A DNA stretch of 64,000 bases from Diadema setosum (taxonomy: Eukaryota; Echinodermata; Echinoidea; Diadematoida; Diadematidae). The position numbers and the translations under genes are program-made. Where the stretch lies: contig NC_092699.1 of assembly GCF_964275005.1 (NCBI RefSeq), positions 19,746,833 to 19,810,832 of the forward strand, written 5' to 3'. This document shows, piece by piece, positions 1 to 12,300 of this stretch; the stretch's first letter is position 1, and every line of letters begins with the position of its first letter. Below the pieces are notes generated by a model. The model was given only the letters and a program-made list of their open reading frames with translations, was not told where the DNA came from and made no database searches.

Positions 1-184
1 TTGAAAACATTCTGCTCTCATAGATGGATTTTTAGAATCCATTTGACCTTTTCTGCATGTAACATATTTGTATTAGTTTGGAATGATTATTTTAAGTTAC
101 ATATGAGAAGTGTCATGAATGATTCATGAGTTTATCCTGTCTCTGTGTTGTTTGTGCAAGTCTAACAATGTCTTGGATGGGTCT

Positions 185-371
185 AGGGCAATTACCCCCT
201 TGACCCTTCCCCTGACCCTAACCCTAATCCTAATCTTAATCCTGAACCTAATCCTAACCCTAACCCAAACTCTAACACTGATCGTAACCCTAACCCTAAT
301 CTGTACTCTAACCTTACCACTAACCAGTATGTAGCTGGGGGGTCATTGCCCTCGGGGGGTATAATTGCCCT
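185..371. repeat. TIR element containing degenerate telomere-like repeats
   Basis: Terminal inverted repeats AGGGCAATTACCCCC (185-199) and GGGGGGTATAATTGCCCT (354-371) enclose about 100 bp of degenerate CCCTAA-type hexamers (CCCTAA, TCCTAA, TCTTAA, CACTAA). The telomere-like core is therefore packaged in a small inverted-repeat element and is not a chromosome end. Confidence 0.6.
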
Positions 372-617
372 GATATGGAATGGATATATACTCAGTTAAT
401 AAATATAATTATCATCGTCAAGTAGGGATTGTCTCTAAAATGTTTTCAAGTTATTTTGCAATATTTAACATTCACAGGGTTGTTCATTAATTTAAATGTG
501 TGTTAGGCATTGAAATTGATCCATTCACATTGATTTAGATGGTAAGAAGCATGGGATTCGGCGATGGTATTGAAGAATAATCATACACTATGCTTTGTAC
601 TCATTCCATTTCTTTAG

Positions 618-719
618 GCACTGCACACAGGCTCATCAGGCCACAGTTTGTTGCTCACAAGATTGCTAGAGTCGGTCATGAGTGATTCAAAGTGGCATCA
701 TGTCTTTCAGGAGGCTATG
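618..719 (+). CDS. Internal exon, unidentified conserved protein (gene 1)
   Basis: A 102-nt open exon (34 codons, phase 0/0) follows the acceptor tttctttag and ends before a weak donor, gtatag. It encodes a serine- and leucine-rich helical segment starting ALHTGSSGHSLLLTRLLES and ending in VFQEAM. Its frame joins the next exon at 1637 without a break. The donor is not close to consensus, so this exon is less certain than the later ones. Earlier exons lie outside the window. Confidence 0.45.
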
Positions 720-1636
720 GTATAGTACACATCTAATTTCCTTTTTAGTCTATTGACGTACGCCTGGGTCAGAATGTACATCATTGCAATTTCGGCTATC
801 TGCGCAAACTTGAGTTTCTGCATTGAATCGAAATAAAATAGACTGTCCTGGGTGTACATAGAGACCCATCTGACCACAGCTTTGCTCACTTTGTGTGATG
901 TGCAACAACCATGGACATAACTTGGGTCTGCATAAGTTTAGCTTAGCATAGGTTTAACTTCCAGCTTTAGCCAGCATCTTGTAAAAGCTGGGTAGACTAT
1001 AGAGCAGTGTGAAATAGTGCCTTGTAAAAAGAGCCTCCCGTAAAGCCAGGTCCAGAGTTCAATCTCATAATCAAATGTAGCAATTGTTGTTGTATTGCTG
1101 TAACCAAAGACCATCAAGATGTTTATGTATGTGGCATTCCCTTGTTTACACATTTATGAGAGCTGCACACATCCGTTTTGATGTCAGAGTACAGTACTTT
1201 ATTACCTGTGTATTGTAATTGTAATTGTGTATTAGATTTATCTGTGGTACATGCACCGATTTGCAACCACTTCCTTGCCACATATCGCAATTTGAGTTGT
1301 ATGAATTAATCCCTTGTACCTGCACAGTTTTGCTACCTCATACTTGCCACATACCATATTTGGAATTGTATGAATTTACCCCCAGTACATGCACCATTCT
1401 GCAATCACATACCTGCCACATACTGTACTTGAAATTGTATAGATTTATCCCCGGTGCCTGCATTGAAGGATATTTTGGATAAGTTGCATATTTCACTTTG
1501 CACTCCAAAAACTCCCCAAATGCCTTGATCTTTTAGGGGTTAAGTAGGGCAACAAATTAAGAGCTTTCAAGGAGAAACTTTTGTCAAGATTTGTATGAAA
1601 GCATTTATCATCTTTTGAACCACTTTTTCCTCATAG

Positions 1637-1735
1637 GAGGAGATTGTCCCGATCTATCTTAGCCAACTGCTCCATACAGATCACCCATCCATGATGAACA
1701 CCTCCAGGGCATGCAGACGGACACATGCTCATGTG
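1637..1735 (+). CDS. Internal exon, unidentified conserved protein (gene 1)
   Basis: A 99-nt exon (33 codons, phase 0/0) lies between the acceptor ctcatag and the donor gtaggc. It reads EEIVPIYLSQLLHTDHPSMM and then an Arg/His-rich end, like a helical-repeat segment. The open frame, splice sites and phase agree with the exons at 618 and 4926. Confidence 0.6.
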
Positions 1736-4700
1736 GTAGGCTTCTGATGTATTTCATTTGTGGATGTCTGTGAACATTACTTTATTTATCAAATGATTTG
1801 TTGACATTCAGTCTCGTTATCCTGCCACAAAAAGCCATCACAAGCATAATGTGAATGGTGATTGTATTGTTTGTGTGAAGATATTTTTGTTACCATCTTG
1901 ACTGTAAGACAGGTTGCTCACAATTGTCTCACAGTGTAGAGGGCGCTGTTGATGATACTGCCAATCACCGTTAGCATTGATTCGAAGATTACTGAAGTTG
2001 AGCTGTCATCAAGAGTAAAGTGCGTAGGTGTTGCTAAGTAACGTTGCCTTGGTTGTCTTACTCTGCACATCGCGCAGTCTGTAGTAATGCCAGGGTGCGT
2101 GCATATGTGCTTGTTATTATGACATCACAAAAGAAGTTTGCTAAAGCTGTCATCCCCCTCAGCCGAATCATGAGCCAAACTGTGATCGGACCACTGACTA
2201 CAGTGGATCGGACTTCTTCGGACTCGGGGGAAGTGGGGCAAAGCGTAAGCGCTAAAGAGGAGTCGATAGCGTAGGTCTCTATAGGAAACTTGCGCCGTGC
2301 GCCCGCATACGCATTTGACTAAAACACCGGGACCATGCACCTTTAAACTTTGGTTATGTGATGAAATTCAAGCAACTGTACAACGATTAGCTGTAAGCAT
2401 TATGCTCACTCAAATTACAGAAAATCTGCTTGAGATCAATCTGCAAGTTGATAAATTTTGTAATTGTATGATTTTCAATTGATTGGAGAAAGCAGTGATA
2501 AATTGAATCAAGACTGTGTGCTTTTTCATATAATTAATTTATGAGTCTCATTGTGATGGTGAAGAGTCCAATCAAAGATCAAATCTTTCTGAAAGTCATT
2601 TATTTTGTTTTTAGTGATTTAAACATGGAAAGAATTTAGGGTATCTCAGTGTAGTTGTACAGCACTACAGTGCAGTGAATTTGGATGACTTATGACTAGA
2701 TATTTCTATAGTTGATGGTCAATGCCTGTAAGAGTACCATGTTATTAGTGACAATTTGATCAGGCCAGGGCAAGGATAAGATGAGATTACAATTAGTAAG
2801 TATTTCAACATAAAAAGAGGTTTGCTCTTGTTTGATGCCAAGATAGCAAGGAGGTGAAGCTGACCCGTAGGGGAAGACGTCCTTTAAAGTGAAAACAAAG
2901 TTCTGGTAAGGGCCTGAGAACCCGTCTGGCACCATTTCATATTTGCTTGCAATATATCGAAAGAGTCTACAAAGAAACTTACCTGGCTGACGCGGTTTGC
3001 CGGAATGATGAGTCGTTTTGGAGTATTTTGAGAAAAATAATAAAAGTTGGTAGACCGACTTTTATTCCAGAAGGCTCCAGACTAACTCGGTCTCAGGGAA
3101 AACTCGACCCTATTTCAGACACTTTACACACAGTTCGTGATTGCCGTGTTCATCAGTACTCTATACTACGGGTACCAAACGAGGCCTTGATGAGCAGACA
3201 GGAAAGTGCGTGCTAATCCTGTGCAAAACAAATGGACAGCGCGCTGTCCTCAAGCCTATATAGTATACGCACATCACCTCAGTTGCTGAGACGCGCGGTC
3301 TTTGAAGTTTTTGTTGTTGTTTATCAAGCGTCTTTGATTGTTTTTAGAGGTGCTTGAGAGGCGCACACTAATTTTGCATGCGCGCCAAAGAGGTTTTTGA
3401 TGCGCGCGTTGTAACAACTCGGACCATTACTGCGAGTAGCCAGAACGCTACAATGTAGTTTATACAGGCCGCTCCCATATGCATAGTACAACGCTGTACA
3501 ATCCAGAGGGATAACCAATACAACTCATCCCGCCGTCAAGCAAAGCAAGACCGAGTTATCCCCGAGTCCGAGTCTAGCCTGACCCCGTTCGCGTAAGTTC
3601 TGAGACTGAACGTTTTTAGTTAATATTTCCCATTTTCGTCGTTACCCATCGAATACCTTGTTATTACAGCGTTATTCCGCACATTTCCTAGGCATACGTT
3701 CACATTTTGGAGCAAAATTTGACAACTTTTGCAGGCGTACCAGAACTTTCTTTGGGCTTTAGAGGAAATCAGCAAATAAACAGAAGACTTAGCATATTTG
3801 CTTATTTAAGGATTTTCCATGTAATATGTGTCCATCTTTTCATGACATCCTTTCAGCCTCAAGGAGATGGATGCTTTGCAGCAAGATTTAGTTGGCTAAA
3901 CAATCTGGCCCCTTTCCAAGGTCAGTGTTGTAATCTACCCATAACTTCTTAGTCATTGTGCAGCAACTTAGTAGTGCACTGAAGCAAAGCATAATGCAAA
4001 GAATAGAATGTATATTGTAGGAATATTTGAATCATTTGTTTGTAGTAACCCTCAAGGTAACTATCATTTGTAAAGGGTTTAGTCTGCCATAGTATGAAGT
4101 ATCATGTTGTGATGTCAATGCTATCAACTCTTAATCTGTTATTTGCAGATGAATGTATGAATTGCTTTATGTATAGCTGTGGAATAGATTGAAAGAAATT
4201 TGCATTATGGTCTCTGAAACTACTCAAAGTAAATCCGACAATAGACAAAAATATGCAGAAGAAATTGGGAAGTGCTGGAAATCAGGGGTTATCAGCTCAA
4301 AAGTGATTAGATAACTTTAGTGTATGAGATTAGCTTTCGCAAATTACTATACAGTGTTTTTAGCATTCCATTTCCAATGGAAGAAATCGTAGAAACGCCA
4401 CTTACCACACAACTATTATGGTATGATGATTATTACTACCTGTATTGCTGCTCTTGCAAATATTTTCAAACATCTTGAGAATATAAGGAGCAATATAGAA
4501 AGTATATTGTCATAGGATTAGATATTTGGGCCTTTAAACTAAAGTAGTTGCATTCATTTAAGTTATAGTATACTTGATAGCCTACTCGTAAGTCATTTTG
4601 ATCTAGACAAAAACTTCATTTAAATCATGTCTACTAGAAGAAATAGTTGTATATCTTCTTCTGCCTCTTCATTTAAACAACTGATTTATTGTAAAAGTAT

Positions 4701-4925
4701 ATGCATGATACTATTATGATGTAAAACTTAAATTACATTGCATATTTTTACACATGATTTTATTACATAATTGATCCATAAAGTTTTTATGAACTGTGAA
4801 GATAAAAGTGATACACATTCACAAATTAATGAATTGAGGTTTAGACTTTTCACATAAGTTAAGCTTCAGACTTTTTTATACGCAAGACAGTAAGTATCAG
4901 GAATGATTGATGAGTAATGATGTAG
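1736..4925 (+). other. Intron of gene 1, 3.2 kb
   Basis: No further in-phase exon is visible between the exons at 1637 and 4926. The main content is a roughly 0.9-kb repeat (2885-3770) whose second copy is at 49140-53060. The remainder is AT-rich with no recognised element. Confidence 0.5.
2885..3770 (+). repeat. Interspersed ~0.9-kb repeat, uninterrupted copy
   Basis: This stretch matches 49140-49533 joined to 52581-53060, in the same orientation. It begins around ttaaagtgaaaac, contains an open stretch with YIERVYKE and FWSILRKIIKVG (2953-3130), and ends near ttgcaggcgtaccagaac. It carries the single uninterrupted site ACCTCAGTTG (about 3277-3286), where the other copy holds a LINE. I do not recognise the family. 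It could be a non-autonomous transposon or a duplicated segment. Confidence 0.7.
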
Positions 4926-5105
4926 GTGCGGTTGCTGTTGCTGCCAGGTTCTCTGAGACAAACATGCACCAGCCTGGAGCAGAAGGCTAGATCCTGGAGG
5001 CTACAGAGGGGTCGTAGCGGATCAGTCACCCAGCCTCAGACCACCACCAAGAGTGGTGCCAGCTGTCCCTGCTGCTGCTGTAATGAGGTCCTCATGAGAT
5101 TACAG
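4926..5105 (+). CDS. Internal exon, unidentified conserved protein (gene 1)
   Basis: A 180-nt exon (60 codons, phase 0/0) with acceptor tgatgtag and donor gtgggc. It encodes VRLLLLPGSLRQTC, a basic low-complexity stretch, and a cysteine-rich CPCCCCNEVL near its end. The Cys cluster followed by a short helix resembles a degenerate zinc knuckle, but no complete zinc-binding pattern is present. Confidence 0.65.
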
Positions 5106-5265
5106 GTGGGCTCATGGTTACTATGGTGACGGAGAGTGATGGTGGTAGAGGTGCAGGTGGTAGGAATGGTTGACGCTGATGCACATGGTTTTGAAAGCAT
5201 CGATATAAAGAATGAGAACAGATATGATGATTGGCTGGTGATGGTCACTTGATCATTGTATATTT

Positions 5266-5794
5266 GGGTGCATTTATCTAAAAAAAAATTTGAGGCAACA
5301 TCACAATCCTAAATGCATTTGAGGTATTTTTGGGTGATAGATTAATGCAACTATGTTTTCAAACATGTTTAGAAACACCTATTGGAAACACCATTCTAAG
5401 TGCAATTTGAGATGCATTTGAGACCACTTTTGCCTTTCTTCAAGTAGATATATGCAATGCTGTTTTGAAACACGTTCATATCTTGGAGCTGCCCAGGTCG
5501 ACTTCAAGCTGTTTCCAATTGCAGAGAAAAACGCGCATCATCTGTGTTTTCTAATCAGTGTTTGTGCGTGAATAATGAAGACATGTTTGGTGGTTCGCAG
5601 TTGACCTCTACTTCCTGGGTCTAGCAGCGCAAAGCAGCTGCTGGGTGACAACACTCAAATCGCGATTACATGATGGTTAGATAAACCTCAAGAATCGTGT
5701 TTCAAACCACATTCATGAACGGCATTCAAAACATGTTTGAAATGGGATTCTCTCGAAGTGGGATTCTCTTCTCTCAAGTTAGACAAACGCAGCC
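5266..5794. mobile_element. TIR (MITE-like) element in intron
   Basis: The left end GGGTGCATTTATCTAA (5266-5281) and the right end TTAGACAAACGCAGCC (5779-5794) are imperfect inverted repeats (GGSTGCRTTTRTCTAA). The interior has internally repeated AAACATGTTT-type motifs and no coding potential. A target duplication is not clear. It lies in the intron between the exons ending at 5105 and starting at 6386. Confidence 0.5.
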
Positions 5795-6385
5795 TGTAAA
5801 GGTGAGAATTACAGCATTGGATATGTGATCATAATGATTTTAAGGATTAGATTGTGATTATGGGGATGAAATAACCATATAACTTATATCCGTGTTTTTT
5901 ATAAGACTGATGCAGTGATGACAGTGTAATGACAGTGGCGAGAATTTTATGTAAATCAGCAAGTTACATAGAATCAGACGAGTACCTTGTGAGCGATAAA
6001 TTTGACAACACAATACCAGTATGCAGAGTCCTGACAGTGTGATTATACACCTGATAAATCTCCTTTTGATCTCCACATTGTTGCCTCGCTGCAATATACG
6101 TGCAGTGGATAGATTGTAGTCTTACCCCGTTGAGGACGGGTTGATTTTGCTACAGCACACACTTCCCATAGGCACTTGCCCGAGTATACTTGGGACTCAT
6201 CCTCAATGGGTTAAGTGTAATGGATCATTTTCTTTCTTGTAGAAGTAGTCATAGTCTTCACATTAGTTGCCATTAAATATCTTATGTCACAACTTATGTA
6301 TGTGTTTGGCATAGTTGAGTGATGTTTCATTTTCTCAAGTGTAGTATTCAGTCTGTTGTCTGTCTGTCTGTGTGTACCATACCAG

Positions 6386-6514
6386 AGTCTCCTCTGCTCA
6401 GATCACCTCCCTTCAGAGGTTGCTGTCTATGTCATCGAGGAGACAGAGGACATGAAAGATGGAAGAGGTCGGGGGTCACTGCAGCTTCTGTGCCAAGCTA
6501 AGCTGGACATCAAG
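6386..6514 (+). CDS. Internal exon, unidentified conserved protein (gene 1)
   Basis: A 129-nt exon (43 codons, phase 0/0) between acceptor cataccag and donor gtgatc. It reads SLLCSDHLPSEVAVYVIEET, then a charged Gly/Arg stretch and LQLLCQAKLDIK. It joins in frame to the exons on both sides. Confidence 0.7.
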
Positions 6515-6899
6515 GTGATCTTCACACACACACAAACAAACACATACTCGTGTGTGCTAAGCATCCTTTAGTCTCGATTGTGATACAAATTCTTTGAGCC
6601 TCAGTTTAGAATATATAGCTATGCACTCCTTTCAAGCAACAATCATGCTTTTGTGACCAGTTTTAATGAGCTGAAGTCGGAGCAAGCATCGCAATTTTTT
6701 TTTTTTGTTTTTTTTTTTTATAAAACTATGTCATGAGATTATCAGATACAATGTACATTCCAGTGGAGTGTGTAAAAACTAAAGGAAGTATAAGCTTACT
6801 GCCCTTATGAAATAAAATGTTGTATCACTTACAGATTCTTGAGGTTCCTCAAATTTGCAGAGCCAGATATTGATATAATTTCTTGTTTCGATACTGCAG

Positions 6900-7080
6900 G
6901 GGGCATTGTCTTTGGTGATTCAGGAGTACCCCAGCATTGCTGTGGAATTCTCCAGCCAGCACTGTGGCCACAGCCCAGAGCTGTGGGCACATGTCTTAGC
7001 AGACCTGGTTAGAGGCATGGAGGAGAAAACCACTGATGGCATGGAAACTAGGAAGACAGTTTCGCTCCAGATGCTATCAG
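6900..7080 (+). CDS. Internal exon, unidentified conserved protein (gene 1)
   Basis: A 181-nt exon (phase 0/1), acceptor atactgcag and donor gtgaga. It encodes GALSLVIQEYPSIAVEFSSQ followed by HCGHSPELWAHVLADLVRG, an amphipathic helical pattern typical of clathrin-heavy-chain-like or Vps-like C-terminal solenoids. The phase 1 end fits the last exon, where the split codon gives Gly. Confidence 0.75.
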
Positions 7081-8074
7081 GTGAGAAGAGAGAGATGTCC
7101 ATAAACGAAGGAAGAGACATAGAAGGAGAGACAGACAGACAGACACACACACACACATTTACATTCTTGTAAGATGCTTCATCTGGGGATATGATAATTT
7201 CCTCAAGGGCATATTTCACTATTTGTTTCAGGTAGAAATATATATATATATGTATATATATTTCCTTTTTTCTGATAAATTGACTAATCAAAGTTGAAAA
7301 CCATAAAAAATAATACTTATTTTCAGTTTGGTTAGTGAAAGAAAATCTGGCTTCATGTAGTGAATAAGTGCATTCCCAGCAATCAAGGATATGTGTAAAA
7401 GGTCTCAAATTTTCCCATTTGAATAGTGTGAAAACTTTTTGCCTACATACAGATCCTATATATGCAGGATGGGCAGGTGCATTATATACCCGTCACACAC
7501 TAAACCCTGCCACATATTTACTGTCAGATAAATGTTGCAGTGTCAGTAATGCACTGTTTTTCTGCGCAAGAGTTTTCTTCGCTATGAGTACTTTTTACAC
7601 ACCCAAGATACTTTAGTTTGATTATGGCAGGCATTGTAATCCTGCCATCATCCACAGAATTACCGATTTACACTGCAGGAAAGAGCAAATTTACATGTTG
7701 ACTGATACATGTATGTACCGTTGCATAGTCTAGGTATTACTTAATGCACACCCAAGTGACATGTTTATTTATAAAGTGAGTCCACTCAAACTGGTACACC
7801 CTTCAGTGTTATAATTTGTAAGTTTTGCCTGTAGCGGTATCAGTGGATGTAATAATCGTCAGTACTGTGGTTACTATTATTAAACTACAGCTGTGCAAGT
7901 AGTGCAATAGGTTATTTGATGCAGCAGAGGTGATTAATTGTGAATTTTCTTAACACTAATATTCTGTAACATTGCATTTGGGCATGGTTATGTTTCATCA
8001 AATGTGTCACTTTGCCACCTTTTGATTGGCTCAGGACAGACAGAATTTGTCTTTATCCCCTCGCATGTCTCCAG

Positions 8075-8232
8075 GTGTGCTTGGCTACCTGGTACAGGAG
8101 CTGGATGCCTCCACCCTCCTAGCCCTGCTTCCCTCAGCCCTACCCCTGGCCGTAACGATGCCCTACATGGAGCGTGCCCTCCTCAGGGACAAGGCCAGGC
8201 GGCTGCGACAGGAACTGGTAGCCCTGGTCTGA
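8075..8232 (+). CDS. Terminal coding exon of gene 1 (HPS3-like C-terminus is a weak guess)
   Basis: A 158-nt last coding exon with acceptor tgtctccag. It enters in phase 1 (Gly-Val-Leu-Gly-Tyr) and stops at TGA 8230-8232. The sequence LVQELDASTLLALLPSALPL, then MPYMERALLRDKARRLRQ and the end ELVALV, is a helical C-terminus. The six exons at 618, 1637, 4926, 6386, 6900 and 8075 total 849 nt (282 codons plus stop) with matching phases, which strongly supports one gene. The pattern of a late helix, LLALLP, PYME and a basic terminal helix recalls the C-terminal region of BLOC-2 subunit HPS3, a lysosome-related organelle trafficking protein. That rests on memory of the family's style and other Vps/CNH-type proteins are possible. 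Conserved codon use and clean splice sites argue that the gene is live. Confidence 0.75.
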
Positions 8233-8339
8233 GTGACATCAAGGAGAAAAGTCCTTTCATAGGAATGGCCACAGGAGGTCTTTGACAGAAAGAGCCTGCT
8301 GATGTTTGAAAAAGATAATTTACAGACAACTCCCTTATA

Positions 8340-8537
8340 GGCCCGAATTCTCAAAGCTGGAATAACTATTCCGCGGAATAGTTATTCTGGGGAATAAGTT
8401 ATTCCACCCTTGAGAATAGATTCAGGGGAATAAATCGCGTCATTTTACGTCACAAGGGCCTGATTTGCATAAGAGGCGTAATAAATCGGCGGAATAAGCG
8501 GTGTAATAAAGTTATTCCACCTTTGAGAATTCAGGCC
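8340..8537. mobile_element. MITE, TIR GGCCYGAATTCTCAAAG
   Basis: Ends 8340-8356 and 8521-8537 are inverted copies (GGCCCGAATTCTCAAAG against GGCCTGAATTCTCAAAG). Internal AATAACTATTCC / GGAATAGTTATT palindromes add to the fold. It lies about 100 bp after the gene 1 stop and so probably within its 3' UTR. Confidence 0.7.
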
Positions 8538-8818
8538 ACAGTGTATAAGCTGTTATTTTCGCGAGGATTTAATTTTCAGAAATTTCGTGAATCACAGTTG
8601 GATTGCGAATTTAACAGCATGTAAAAATGTTGTCATGCGCTAGGTTAATAGTGCATTTATGATAGCATCAGTGTCAATTCACGACAACAACATCTCGCGA
8701 AAATGTCTGAGACCTCCTCATTCATGAAAATATCTGTAAGCAAAAATAGCAGCTTATACAGTAACAAGGTCCTCAGGATTGGCAGTTTCATTATATCAAG
8801 ATTTTGTTATAGTTGAAC

Positions 8819-8824
8819 AATAAA
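8819..8824 (+). promoter_or_regulatory. Candidate polyadenylation signal AATAAA (gene 1)
   Basis: The hexamer AATAAA lies 587 bp after the stop codon at 8232. Other AT-rich sites exist nearby, so use of this one is a guess. Confidence 0.3.
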
Positions 8825-8827
8825 GTA

Positions 8828-9059
8828 CTGTATACGGCAAATATTTTGCGAGGTTTTTATTTTCATAAGTCAGGTGCTATTTGCGACATTAAAGACCCGC
8901 AAAAATATTGACTCTGATCCCGATGTGAATGTTACATAACGCTTGTACATTTCTCCATTCAGTACAGGACTCCACGATCGCGAATTTATCCACTTGCGAA
9001 ATCGTCGGGAATTCCCAATTCGCGAAAAATTAGACTCGCGAAATATATGGCGTATACAG
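8828..9059. mobile_element. Tc1/mariner-type MITE with TA target duplication
   Basis: The left end CTGTATACGGCAAATATTTT and the right end, whose reverse complement starts CTGTATACGCCATATATTTC, form TIRs longer than 25 bp. They are flanked by TA at 8826-8827 and 9060-9061. The 232-bp interior has repeated TCGCGAA motifs and no coding potential. Confidence 0.7.
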
Positions 9060-9111
9060 TATATAAAGATATATAGAGATAATTTTTTTAGGACCTGAAT
9101 TTTCACTTCAT

Positions 9112-10257
9112 TGTAACAAGATTTTCGTTGTAACCATGTTTGTCATAACAGGAGTGCACTGTACATCATAGGCCTGCAGCAATAATTAATTTTAGATGAT
9201 GAGCAATTAAATTGCTGGCAATCAGTCCAGTTTTATTTCTTATTTACAAGTCAAACATGGCAAACACATGGCAAAAGAAAAGCATATCGATAGCAGCAAG
9301 TTTTTTTTTTGTTTTTGTTGTTGTTCTTTCACCATGGCAATTCTTGCATATTGCTCTTATTTTACTATTCTTTGACTCATTTAATACACGTAGTATTAAG
9401 TGATGTTTATTAAATGGCAATTTGGCAAAGAAGTCACATGTATGTGGGGCAACATACCACATGATAGCATATGATGGATTGAACAGATAAGAACATTTTG
9501 ACTTGCGACTTGCTTATCGTTGAAGAAAATGAGAAGTGAATGCAGAGACTCCAACTCTCCTGCTTTGAGCCCATTTTCGTTTTCTTGAGTTTAAATTTCT
9601 CCTGCTCTGGCTGTGTGTTAAGGCATGTTTCCTCCAGCTTAAAATTTAACTTTCTCCTGCACAACATTGGTCCTGTCATATATGTTCAAAAATAAGGCAA
9701 TGATTGCACCAGAGAGCATCTATTAAAGACATTATTTACCATTTGCAAATGAAACAAAAACTCAGCCATAGTGCTTCAAAATAAAATGTGAGTCAGAGAT
9801 AGAAACAAGGAATGTAAAAATTTTGATCAGTATAATCAATGTTAAGTATTGTTTAGAAAATGTGAACAATAAACAGTCTACAGTTATGGTTTAGTGAGAA
9901 AAATAGTGATATCTCCTTATTTTTTAGGCTTTATTGCAAAATTCTTGTATGGTAGGATATTTTGTGATACAACTAACCTACACATATGTATCAAATGTAA
10001 AAACTCAAAAAATTTTAAAATCACTGTTCCCAATGGTAAACAGTACCTTTAACCTAGAGTTTCCAGAGCCCGCCTAAGGGCTCTGCACCCCTGGCTGCAA
10101 GGGATGTTGTGCTTTGCGCTCGTGATGTGAGCATGTTAGCAAGATCAGAGTTTCCCGTTTGCTAGGGGGTCCAGGCAGGTGAATCTCCTGTCTAAGAGAT
10201 GCTTGGGTTGGAGTCTCTGTCAACACAGATTGATTGACTGAAAGGATATTAGGCATA
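9112..10257. other. Intergenic, no gene seen
   Basis: AT-rich sequence with short open frames only. No splice-bounded exon or protein motif was found. Confidence 0.4.
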
Positions 10258-11170
10258 CAGTGGAAACTCGATAGAAAGAGATTTTATTTAACTATATAAC
10301 AGATATAACCATGGACCTACTAACGAATGGACTTTCAACGAAACCTACCACTTTGAAGTACGAGATCCGCCGCCACCTGACTATGCGCATCTCAATGAGT
10401 ACATACAGGCGTCTCAAAAATGATGATTGCATAACCATGCATCGTCACTGACAAAAGAATTGTTGCCCTAATTCTGGTCTTATTTGGCTGATGCGCCTTT
10501 TCAGACTGAAACGCCTTTGAATAAACGCCAATGATGAGAAGCAGCAAACCTCAGAACACAACTGATCTTGTTTCATTGGATTGGAAATTACCGAGTCGCT
10601 CACTAGCGCTCACACATATGATTTTGCCTCATAGAAAGACAGACGTATCATCTTCCCTTGCTATCTGTTTTTACTCTGGAAAAATGTGCGGAAAATGTGG
10701 AAAATGAGATAACAAATCATGTTCAATCAACTAAATACTTAGCTATCTCCTCAAACGTACCTGCATTTTGCTAATGAAAATGTCTGAGCGGTGATGTACC
10801 AATACATACCACAACTGCACATGCATTTTCCTTGATTTAAGACAGTTGTTATTTTCTGCGCATTTATTAACAGATTTTTCAAAGCTGCGTTGTGTTTTGC
10901 CCAGGCGTGGCGGCGGCGGAGCTCATAAGATCAAAGCAGGGAAGAATGTCCAAAATGCTTTTGTGACACTTTTGACATAGACGGAGGCATGCATCAATTA
11001 AGGAAATGATGAATGTCCATGTGTCGTAAGTCCATGATATAACAAAGTAATTTCTCCGGTCCCAATGAATCTATTTTTTGTTTAATGTTTTTTATTGATA
11101 TAACGAAATATCTGATATAAAGAACAAATTGTCTTGGTCCCAAGGATATCATTATACTGAGTTTCCACTG
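10258..11170. mobile_element. Non-autonomous Tc1/mariner or pogo-like element, TA target duplication
   Basis: Left end CAGTGGAAACTCGATA and right end GAGTTTCCACTG are inverted. TA flanks the element at 10256-10257 and 11171-11172. The interior repeats GATATAACGAAATATCTGA-type motifs. No transposase frame remains in its 913 bp. A pogo/Tigger-like relationship is suggested by the CAGTRGAA-type terminus. Confidence 0.7.
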
Positions 11171-12300
11171 TATTTAGGTCTCAGCATTAGTGTGGATGGA
11201 CTTGTAGACTGAATGTACTGTAGGTGAAATAGCAGTACAGAAGTCTCCTCTTTACTGCAGAGTTGGTCGGAGCATAATGGTATTATACAGTCAAACATGT
11301 GCTAGGTTAGGAGGTGGAAAGTTATGTTACATGCCGAGGAAGGGTTATTCTACTCTCATGCAGTGAACAGGAGTATGCCAGTAATTGTTTACCCATTGAA
11401 CATTAAATATTAAGCAATACAGGCTTTCTTTGTAAGATGTCAATTTCCTATTCCATTGTGAGTATGCACTTTAGATGTTAGGCCTGTTACTTTTCTGTAC
11501 ATTCATATTTATCATCTGTCGGATGTGCTCATTTACATAGATAAAAATGTAAACTTGGGTATGAATGAAAGCTATGAAATTAGCTTTGTCTTGTGGTGAT
11601 TCTAATCATCATTCAATTAGTCAAGTAGTATGCTTGTTGATAGGATGAAACATATGTATATTGCATGCTTCCTTTGTGAGATTCTCTGTAGAACAACAAC
11701 CTTATACTGAATGTAATTCACTCTGCATGTGCAGAAACTATTGATTACTTTTTAAGGTAAAACAATTATTTCATTAATGTGGCATGTGTTTTGTATGGCA
11801 TGGAATGTAACAGAATTTGCTTTCATTTCTTGTGATTAACTGACACATTTAAAATAAAGAATTATTGAGAACTCTTATCAGGACTTCAGGTTTCCAATCA
11901 GTTTAGTTGTCCATACATTTTTTTAAATATTAAACTGAGCTCCATCCTCCATTGATACAACCAAGAGACAAAGGCTTTATTTTTTATGATGTACCTGTAA
12001 TGTTGAATGCTCTGTCCCTTACATTACTAGTTTTCATGAATTCATGTAGAAATTTGTTGTGAACTCGCTTTTTTCTTTTGTCTTATTTTCATTTGAGGGT
12101 GATTTTTAAGAAATTGTGTAGTTTGTTTCTTTAAAATAGTAATAGTAATTACAATTTATCTTGCACCATTATTCAATCAAATTAAATGCTCAAGCACACT
12201 GCATGATGAGAGTATAAAGGTATGATAGAGAAATGGAAAAAGTACAAACATCATGAAACAAATGAACTTCAACTCACAACTCCGTTGATGACACATTTTT

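Noticed and set aside
119..334. Small Leu/Thr-rich open frame
   Set aside because: It is a translation of degenerate CCCTAA repeats.
6920..7408. 162-codon minus-strand open frame
   Set aside because: It is antisense to the gene 1 exon at 6900-7080 and runs through a CA/TA microsatellite.
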